This document shows positions 49,245-54,436 of a DNA stretch of 54,436 nucleotides, one piece after another. The stretch's first letter is position 1. Each line of letters starts with the position of its first letter. The translations under genes and the position numbers were made by a program. The stretch is from a virus. The stretch lies in the IMG/VR virus record IMGVR_UViG_3300042473_000184, positions 1 through 54,436 of that record; one strand, given 5' to 3'. A model generated the notes under the pieces. The model ran no database searches. It was not told the DNA's origin and saw nothing but the letters and a program-made list of their open reading frames with translations.

Positions 49245-49253
49245 AGTATACCA
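49245..49253 (-). promoter_or_regulatory. Leaderless promoter of the long chaperone
   Basis: TG-G-TATACT, followed by exactly six bases and the ATG at 49236-49238. It begins eight bases after the terminator stem at 49261-49286 and shares its T-rich tail. No -35 consensus. Confidence 0.7.
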
Positions 49254-49260
49254 AACAGAA

Positions 49261-49286
49261 AGGCCCAACCCCGAAGGATTGAGCCT
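49261..49286 (-). terminator. Rho-independent terminator after the major tail protein
   Basis: An 11-bp stem (AGGCTCAATCC with GGGTTGGGCCT, with G-U pairs) closed by a TTCG tetraloop and followed by TTCTGTTT on the minus strand. It lies 16 bases after the stop of the major tail protein gene. Confidence 0.9.
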
Positions 49287-49302
49287 CTCATATTAAGTTG
49301 TA

Positions 49303-49959
49303 TTATGCTGATAGTGTGCGGTCTACGATCTTACCGTAAGACGCATTATCGTTTGGAAGAAGACGGAATGAAACTTCAAACATTGAAGCCTCGTCGCGCT
49401 TTGCAGATACTGTTACGTTCTCAATTGAGAGTGCACGGTATGCTACATAAATTCTTTCCTTTGGATCTAGAGAAGAACCAGAACCTGGTCCTACTGCTAC
49501 TAGACCACGCTCTAGTGGAACGTCGCCAATATCTCCAGCAGAAATCTTCATTGTTTGAAGTCCTGATGCTGTTGATAGATCTCCTGTATCTCCTGCAATT
49601 GCTACTAGAAGATTCTCTAGTGTTGCTTCTGCGAAAGATGTATTTAGATTAACTGTCATACCTTGCTTGAATAAACGAGCAACGTCGAGAAGTTGATCTA
49701 CTGCTACATCACCAAAGTCTGGTTGGAATGCGAGTTCTAAACCATTTGATGTGTATCCTATGTTTGTGTAATCTTCGTCAAGTGACAAAGTTTCCTTATA
49801 GGATGTTGCGGATGCTGTAAGTGCTGGAAGATCTAACGCTGCTTGAGTGTCAGTGATTGCTCCTGTTGCGTCTACGTATCCGATTGGGCCTGCATCATGC
49901 GTAAATAGTGCTGCTGCACCTACGATAATGTTACTACTTGAACCACGGCTGTATGCCAT
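49303..49959 (-). CDS. Major tail tube protein
   Basis: A 218-residue protein of the tail-tube type: Ala/Gly/Ser-rich strands, YSRGSSSNIIVGAAALFTHD at the start, GLELAFQPDFGDVAVDQLLDVARLF, and FEVSFRLLPNDNASYGK near the end. It lies between the tail terminator and chaperone genes. The ATG at 49957-49959 is chosen because AGAGGTG precedes it; an ATG six codons upstream is not needed. It is bracketed by a possible promoter (50010) and a strong terminator (49261), so it forms a single-gene unit suited to high expression. Confidence 0.82.
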   Translation of the reverse strand: MAYSRGSSSNIIVGAAALFTHDAGPIGYVDATGAITDTQAALDLPALTASATSYKETLSLDEDYTNIGYTSNGLELAFQPDFGDVAVDQLLDVARLFKQGMTVNLNTSFAEATLENLLVAIAGDTGDLSTASGLQTMKISAGDIGDVPLERGLVAVGPGSGSSLDPKERIYVAYRALSIENVTVSAKRDEASMFEVSFRLLPNDNASYGKIVDRTLSA

Positions 49960-50009
49960 ATATTTCACCTCTTTCATTTTTATTAAAAGGGGGTTGTTTC
50001 CTCACCTTA

Positions 50010-50015
50010 ATTATA
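50010..50015 (-). promoter_or_regulatory. Candidate promoter of the major tail protein
   Basis: A TATAAT on the minus strand in the gap after the tail terminator gene, about 50 bases before the ATG at 49959. It is not preceded by TGN and no -35 is clear. The gap otherwise holds an A/T-rich leader with GAGG. Confidence 0.45.
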
Positions 50016-50026
50016 CAACCTTTTTA

Positions 50027-50545
50027 TTATGCTGGTAGTTCTAATGGGTGCCAGTCGTAGTCGATAATTATCTTATTCCCCGCATAAGTACGGGCTGTTC
50101 CAAAGTCAACTATGTCTCTAGTTTCTTCGAGTTGGTATATCTTAAAATTGTGAAAGAACATAGGCTTAGAATCTATGGTCTCATAATCTAGGTTTGCTTG
50201 TGCCCATTCATTAAGGTCTTTTGCTGAGTCGTCACCGTTATCAAGTAAGTCGCTTACCTGTTGCTGTGTTATAACCATATTCCTTTGTGCGTCATTTCCT
50301 ACTGAGTAAAAATAATATAGAAGTTGCTCACATTTAATGTATGGGAATGGAGTCCTTCTCATTTTAAACATTCTGTCGTATACTCCAAATACCCCGTTAC
50401 TCTGTGGAAAGGTTTCAGTTAGTGCATCAATTTCTGTTGGAAGTGTTGGGAAAAAATATGTTGTTCCTTGAGAGTTAAATCCAGGATCTATTTTTGCTGC
50501 TAAGTATGCGTTAATAATTGTAGGTGGGTGATGAATAAGAGCCAT
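50027..50545 (-). CDS. Tail terminator-like protein
   Basis: A 172-residue protein starting MALIHHPPTIINAYLAAKI. It has FFPTLPTEIDALTETFPQ, then YIKCEQLLYYFYSV and the strand end NKIIIDYDWHPLELPA. It lies between a gp10-like neck gene and the major tail tube gene, where the tail terminator is usually found, and the N-terminal helix plus beta-sheet order fits. The ATG overlaps the preceding stop by one base. By position mainly. Confidence 0.65.
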   Translation of the reverse strand: MALIHHPPTIINAYLAAKIDPGFNSQGTTYFFPTLPTEIDALTETFPQSNGVFGVYDRMFKMRRTPFPYIKCEQLLYYFYSVGNDAQRNMVITQQQVSDLLDNGDDSAKDLNEWAQANLDYETIDSKPMFFHNFKIYQLEETRDIVDFGTARTYAGNKIIIDYDWHPLELPA

Positions 50546-51219
50546 TATGCACCCATCCCTGCGTTAGCAATCCAGCGATATCCAGTTGAAAGACCTTTAG
50601 CCTTACCAATTCTTTTGCCTGCTGGCATATCTTTTTTATATACCTGTGGATTTTCAAGATATCTTGCAACGCCACTTGTTCTTAAAAACGCTTGTGAGAA
50701 ATATTTATTAAAAAACATGTCAAAGACTTTTTCAAAACCGCCTTCTACTTCTGTTCCTCCAGGGTTTAAAATTTCTACAGGCCCTCTTGTAAACACCGTT
50801 TCTCCGTTATCATCAAACGCTAATATCTGTGCAACTCTTGGTCTAATTGTAACTGGAATTCCTTCTTCCATGATTCTTGCTTTATCATAAAATGGTGTGC
50901 GTGATCCATCTTTAATAGATTTAGACTGACTAAAAGATGATCTAAAAGATAGTCCTAGATTGCTTGTTGTGTATGAAATATCGTATAGCCTTGCTTCTGG
51001 GCTTCCAGTCATAGTCCATTCATAAACATGATGAAGCATCTGTGGGTTAACCCTTGCATTAGAATCTATAAACTCTTTCATTATTTCTACTGTTTCCATT
51101 CCTAGAGTTTTTAGGAATACAGTCTTTCCTCTTTGAATGCCCTCTAAAAATCCTACAGAATAATTAACAATATTGTTCATATCTTTTTTAAATTGTTTTG
51201 AATTAAATGTTGTTATCAT
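50545..51219 (-). CDS. HK97 gp10-like neck/tail-completion protein
   Basis: A 224-residue protein: MITTFNSKQFKKDMNNIVNYSVGF with long helix, HHVYEWTMTGSPEARLYDI, and a basic C-terminal region (GKRIGKAKGLSTGYRWI). The N-terminal helix and Tyr-rich strand are the layout of HK97 gp10/Gp64-like proteins. It overlaps the neighbours by four and one bases in the head-tail connector run. Confidence 0.68.
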   Translation of the reverse strand: MITTFNSKQFKKDMNNIVNYSVGFLEGIQRGKTVFLKTLGMETVEIMKEFIDSNARVNPQMLHHVYEWTMTGSPEARLYDISYTTSNLGLSFRSSFSQSKSIKDGSRTPFYDKARIMEEGIPVTIRPRVAQILAFDDNGETVFTRGPVEILNPGGTEVEGGFEKVFDMFFNKYFSQAFLRTSGVARYLENPQVYKKDMPAGKRIGKAKGLSTGYRWIANAGMGA

Positions 51220-51665
51220 ACATCACCTGATTGATTTTCTGATCTTCTAATTACAATTTTGTAAGATTCAACTACACCAAATGGACCAGTAAAAGGTTCA
51301 TAAGTTGCTACCTCAAACAAAGTACCTTTACCAGATCTTGGACCCGAAGTCTCCATATAAACAAGGTTTCCTTCTTGGTCTTTGATGTCAGATATTAAGA
51401 TATTTGTTAGGGCATTTTTGCTATCTAGCAAAGAAATTCTGATGTCAGACTTTATTCTTCCAACTAAGATTGAGTTCTGTGTAATATTTACGTTCGGTTT
51501 TACCTCTTCTTTAAATGCTGATCCACCTGAAGAAAAACTACAAGCAAAAACTCTATCAAGAACCCACTGCTTTTTAATTACTCCAAAGTCACCCTGATCA
51601 ACTATTGGATGATATAAAGATGCCTGCATTGGGAACATAAAGTCTGGTGTTTCGCAAACTGTCAT
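51216..51665 (-). CDS. Head closure (stopper-like) protein
   Basis: A 149-residue beta-rich protein with MQASLYHPIVDQGDFGVIKKQW near the start. It has NITQNSILVGRIKSDIRISLLDSKN in the middle and SYKIVIRRSENQSG at the end. Stoppers of the SPP1 gp16/HK97 type start with a similar strand set describing a coupling ring. Its place between adaptor and neck genes supports this. Confidence 0.65.
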   Translation of the reverse strand: MTVCETPDFMFPMQASLYHPIVDQGDFGVIKKQWVLDRVFACSFSSGGSAFKEEVKPNVNITQNSILVGRIKSDIRISLLDSKNALTNILISDIKDQEGNLVYMETSGPRSGKGTLFEVATYEPFTGPFGVVESYKIVIRRSENQSGDV

Positions 51666-52561
51666 TATAACACCCCAAGTTTTGTAATAGACTTAGCATA
51701 CTTTGAAAGTATCTTGTCTACAATTATATTTCCCGTTCCTTCGAAAAGACCCTTGTCAAATTGAATTCTAAATTGATCTGTATTGTAAGAAGAAATAAAT
51801 CTCTTGTAATAATCTAATTTGCCACACTCTATATCGTGAACAAGCATTTCTGTTGCTCTAACAATGTCTGATGGAACTGCAGTATATCCATGCTCAACAG
51901 TTACTAGATAATCCCAACCTCTTCCAAACCCTCTATAGATAAACTGAGGATCTAGTGAGTCAGATGCTGCTGCAGGCAAAACTAGTGGTGCTGATTCTGC
52001 TCTATTAATGTTGTCTGTTGACTTTTCAATAATTGCTGTCTTGTCTGACGAGACTTCGTATTCTCTATCTTCTACTAATTTATTGTTTTCATATACCGTC
52101 AAAACTTTTTTAACATCATCCCAAACTGGAAGATAATCTGCTCCAGTTCCTTCAAAGTGTAAAACTTTTTTCTTATAATAAAATCCTTCTGGAATTACAG
52201 AATCTATTACCGCTCTTGCAATTTCTTCATTTAAAGCATAGGCTGCAATGTCTGATGCTGTTGTTGCCTTTGTTGATGGGGCTACATAAGGTCTTACGAT
52301 TTCATAAGTTTCATCTTTAAGAATTGTTTCTCCAACTGCACCAAGATTTTTAACAATTTCAAGCCTATAAGAAGAATCATACTTTCCTGGCAAAGATATA
52401 TTAAGAATGTTTCCTGATACTTTATTTAAAAATGTTAATGTTGATACTGAAAGATCCGCCATATCTGTTATGCTGGCAGTTATTGTTGATGATGTGATTC
52501 CAACAGGAACAACAAAATTAACAGATATATCTGCGTATGGCGAAACTCTCAATATCTCCAT
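51665..52561 (-). CDS. Head-tail adaptor-like protein with N-terminal beta domain
   Basis: A 298-residue protein. The first about 95 residues are a beta domain (VNFVVPVGITSSTITASI, SYRLEIVKNLGA), unusual for adaptors. The rest is more typical: AYALNEEIARAVIDSVI, and a helical end DIVRATEMLVHDIECGKLDYYKRF followed by VDKILSKYAKSITKLGVL, like gp6/gp15-type adaptor helices. It overlaps the next gene by one base. Adaptor role by position and C-terminal shape. Confidence 0.65.
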   Translation of the reverse strand: MEILRVSPYADISVNFVVPVGITSSTITASITDMADLSVSTLTFLNKVSGNILNISLPGKYDSSYRLEIVKNLGAVGETILKDETYEIVRPYVAPSTKATTASDIAAYALNEEIARAVIDSVIPEGFYYKKKVLHFEGTGADYLPVWDDVKKVLTVYENNKLVEDREYEVSSDKTAIIEKSTDNINRAESAPLVLPAAASDSLDPQFIYRGFGRGWDYLVTVEHGYTAVPSDIVRATEMLVHDIECGKLDYYKRFISSYNTDQFRIQFDKGLFEGTGNIIVDKILSKYAKSITKLGVL

Positions 52562-52567
52562 CTTTAA

Positions 52568-52984
52568 TTATCCAAAAGCCTTTTCGACTTCTTCAGGTGT
52601 AGCAATACGAACATGTGAGCGAGTTAGCCACTTGTCTGCTTGCTTTTGTGTTACGATGTTGTAGCCCCTATTAAGAGTTCCAACCTCTTCCCAACGAACG
52701 CTCTTTGTTGAAAAAAGCGCTACCTTTCCTGAAAGGTTTACATCTGTGTTAATTGTCTTACTTGCGCCGTCTGCTGCCATTGATCCAATAGCACCTGTCT
52801 CTGTAAAGCCTAGTGCTTGAACTGGCTCAACTGCTGCTGGTGCTTCTACCACTGCTTCAACTACTGCTTCGACTACAGGTTCTACTGTAGGCTCTACTGC
52901 AACTTCTACTACTGGTGCTTCGACATGGTCATTCTCTTCTGCATTTTCTGCTGAAAACGGATTGTTATAATTATTATTTTCCAT
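52568..52984 (-). CDS. Small head-region protein with Val/Glu/Pro repeats
   Basis: A 138-residue protein. Residues 15-55 are a low-complexity acidic tract of VVEA and VEPT repeats. The C-terminal 55 residues (VALFSTKSVRWEEVGTLNRGYNIVT and SHVRIATPEEVEKAFG) form a compact beta-alpha unit that looks like the ordered, particle-bound part. It follows the capsid gene after a terminator and a promoter, with AAGGAGGATA before the ATG. A head decoration or connector accessory is possible. Confidence 0.68.
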   Translation of the reverse strand: MENNNYNNPFSAENAEENDHVEAPVVEVAVEPTVEPVVEAVVEAVVEAPAAVEPVQALGFTETGAIGSMAADGASKTINTDVNLSGKVALFSTKSVRWEEVGTLNRGYNIVTQKQADKWLTRSHVRIATPEEVEKAFG

Positions 52985-53002
52985 TGTATCCTCCTTGTTT
53001 GT

Positions 53003-53011
53003 ATTATATCA
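53003..53011 (-). promoter_or_regulatory. Extended -10 promoter of the connector genes
   Basis: TG-A-TATAAT on the minus strand, 18 bases before the ATG at 52984, downstream of the hairpin at 53024-53053. No -35 consensus. Confidence 0.6.
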
Positions 53012-53023
53012 TTAAAGTATTAA

Positions 53024-53053
53024 GGGGGACAGGAGAGTGAACTCCCGCCCCCC
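53024..53053 (-). terminator. Hairpin after the major capsid protein gene
   Basis: Minus strand GGGGG-(internal loop)-GGGAG / CTCTCC-CCCCC dyad, 20 bases after the capsid stop. The run after it (TTAATACTTTAA) is only partly T-rich, so termination may be incomplete. Confidence 0.6.
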
Positions 53054-53074
53054 ATTAAAGGTACTGATTACAGA

Positions 53075-54217
53075 TTATGAATCTGATGCAGAATCAGCGA
53101 ATGCAATTGCATCCTCTTCTTCCCACTGAATACCAAAGCGGACGAATACTGTGTACTCAATTGTGTCCTTCTTTGCTACGTACTCACGGTTTACAACGAT
53201 GTCGCGCTGGAATCCCCATACACGGTTTGCAGGGAATGTCAAGTCGATATAGCCTGCTGGGTAGTAAGGAACTTCCTGAACTTCAATTCCGAGAACACGT
53301 GTTGTACGTGCTCCACCGAATGTCTGTCCTACGCCATCAAGGTATGATTGACGATTTGACTGTGTGCTTCCGATAGGAATTCCTGAAAATGCTTCAGCAA
53401 CTGCATCTGCAAGGGTACCGTTATTCTTAACGATTCCTCCAAATGTATCTGTACCTGCGTAGAACTTAAGATTGTTCTTAAGTGCACGGTACTTACGTGG
53501 CATTGCATTAATGATTCCCTGCATAACTTCAGGTGTCCAGGCGTTATCTGCTACAGTTACAACTGACTCATGTGCTTGTCCAGCACCTGTTCCAGTCTTT
53601 GCTTTATTGATAAATCCGTCCATGATTGACAGGAATGAACCTGTTGAACCATCACCGTTGATAGCGAGATCTTCGATATCGTTTGCGAATGCGTTGGTCA
53701 TTAGGCGTACCAAGTGATCTTCTAGAGCGTCACCTTCTACACCATCTTCCAATGATTCTGCTGTTACTTCCCAATCAAGACGAATCTTCTTGGTAGTAAG
53801 TTCGACCTTAGAGAATGTTGCACCTGTGTTTGTGTATGTACCAATTGCTTGCGCTGCTGCACGAATTACACGCTCACCGACGTTTACCTTCTCAAGTTCC
53901 ATAGAATTAGCCTTCATTGTTACACGACGGCCATCCTTTGCTAATACTGTTGCATCCCAAACATAGTCGATAAAACGACGTGCCTGCTCGGGGCGCAAAA
54001 TTCCAGAAGCCGCTGAACCACTAGGGTTTACAGCATTGGCTCCGCTTGTAGATCCAAGTGTCGCTGTTGGAATATTTCCAAGTGTACTTGCACCTGGTGT
54101 TGATACTCCACCAATTCCACCTGATGCGAAAGCACCTTGACCCTGGTAAAGCCCTGGTGCTGTTGCACCGAGATCTCCACTTGCGCCTGGCTGGTTTTTG
54201 ATTATTTCTTCTGACAT
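53075..54217 (-). CDS. Major capsid protein, HK97 fold
   Basis: A 380-residue capsid protein. Residues 1-75 are a Gly/Ser/Ala-rich flexible arm without coiled coil. The core starts at about 75 with ILRPEQARRFIDYVWDATVL, then KANSMELEKVNVGERVIR, KKIRLDWEVTAESLEDGVEG (P-domain and E-loop-like) and a C-terminal IQWEEEDAIAFAD. This is an actinophage HK97-type pattern. The ATG at 54215-54217 has a full AGGAGGTGA site; the in-frame ATG at 54244, which overlaps the previous stop, is less likely. A hairpin follows the gene. Confidence 0.9.
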   Translation of the reverse strand: MSEEIIKNQPGASGDLGATAPGLYQGQGAFASGGIGGVSTPGASTLGNIPTATLGSTSGANAVNPSGSAASGILRPEQARRFIDYVWDATVLAKDGRRVTMKANSMELEKVNVGERVIRAAAQAIGTYTNTGATFSKVELTTKKIRLDWEVTAESLEDGVEGDALEDHLVRLMTNAFANDIEDLAINGDGSTGSFLSIMDGFINKAKTGTGAGQAHESVVTVADNAWTPEVMQGIINAMPRKYRALKNNLKFYAGTDTFGGIVKNNGTLADAVAEAFSGIPIGSTQSNRQSYLDGVGQTFGGARTTRVLGIEVQEVPYYPAGYIDLTFPANRVWGFQRDIVVNREYVAKKDTIEYTVFVRFGIQWEEEDAIAFADSASDS

Positions 54218-54240
54218 ATTGTCACCTCCTAGTGATTTTT

Positions 54241-54436
54241 TCATTTGAATAGATCGGCTGTTTTGAGGAAACTACCGCCCCATAGGGATTTTTCAACCAT
54301 TTCAGGTTGAGACTGAAAGATATCGCCGATATCTCCAGACTTTCGGAATGCGGTTTCTGCTTCCACAGCGTCTACTCGTTTTCCAAATTCATTAAACTCA
54401 CCTGAAACTGCTGCAATATCTTTTGCAACTGCTTCG
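54241..54436 (-). CDS. C-terminal end of a capsid protease/scaffold-like protein
   Basis: Only the last 64 residues are in the window. The visible end is a charged helix (GEFNEFGKRVDAVEAETAFRKSG in part) followed by EKSLWGGSFLKTADLFK. A coiled-coil helix, then W-G-G/(H)-(S/A)-FL-(S/T)-DL, is the usual C-terminus of XkdF-type prohead protease and scaffold proteins in actinophages. It ends 24 bases before the capsid ATG. Assignment by this short tail and position. Confidence 0.6.
   Translation of the reverse strand, partial: EAVAKDIAAVSGEFNEFGKRVDAVEAETAFRKSGDIGDIFQSQPEMVEKSLWGGSFLKTADLFK

Noticed and set aside
1-54436. tRNA genes, integrase, repressor or attachment site
   Set aside because: I looked for cloverleaf-like segments and recombinase motifs and saw none; gaps are short and filled by promoters, terminators or small frames. 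A tRNA-scan would be decisive.

Overview
This window is the genome interior of a long-tailed (siphovirus-type) double-stranded DNA phage. Every gene I can support lies on the minus strand, so transcription runs from high to low coordinates. The host is probably an actinobacterium of modest GC content. The signs are a DUF7455-like zinc protein, an actinophage-type SSB with DnaE, RecA and DnaB, promoters built for leaderless mRNA, a proteasome beta-like protease, and secreted proteins resembling those of low-GC freshwater Actinobacteria. The freshwater placement is inference. I see no integrase, repressor or attachment site, so nothing suggests lysogeny.

Layout in transcription order. 54436-50027: end of a protease/scaffold-like gene, HK97-type major capsid protein and head-tail connector genes. 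49959-31743: major tail protein in its own promoter-terminator unit, two paralogous tail-assembly chaperones, a 2983-residue tape measure protein, then distal tail, hub and fibre proteins. 31743-22233: zinc-ribbon and HTH proteins, a GAMT/RMT2-like methyltransferase, then the replication block (DnaB-like helicase, primase, SSB, DnaE with an intact PHP domain, RecA and small partners). 22249-17363: a PD-(D/E)XK-like protein, three tandem 2OG-Fe(II)-oxygenase-like paralogues, a Cas4-like nuclease, a RuvC-like resolvase and small regulators. 17373-15060: small and large terminase. 15043-10460: a secreted Ig-like/coiled-coil protein, a signal-peptide-plus-anchor PA14 protein with a Pro/Thr/Glu repeat, two small membrane proteins, and an HslV/proteasome-beta-like protease under a strong promoter. 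10459-2017: SGNH hydrolase, secreted M6-like metalloprotease, three DUF6065-like proteins, a GT-A-like glycosyltransferase, two prolyl-4-hydroxylase-like oxygenases and a carbamoyltransferase. 1982-1: CHAP endolysin, a DUF2061 membrane protein and zinc proteins. The portal gene is not present and presumably lies beyond 54436.

How the parts fit together. Head and tail genes form overlapping translational chains, and the phage carries its own replisome apart from a separate proofreading subunit. Unusual accessory content sits between terminase and endolysin: surface proteins, proteases and a possible hydroxylation-glycosylation-carbamoylation cassette that may modify phage or host surface molecules. 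A recurring promoter shape, TG-N-TATA(A/C)T, often without a good -35, precedes many units. In four cases the start codon lies exactly six bases after the -10 box, which predicts leaderless mRNAs.
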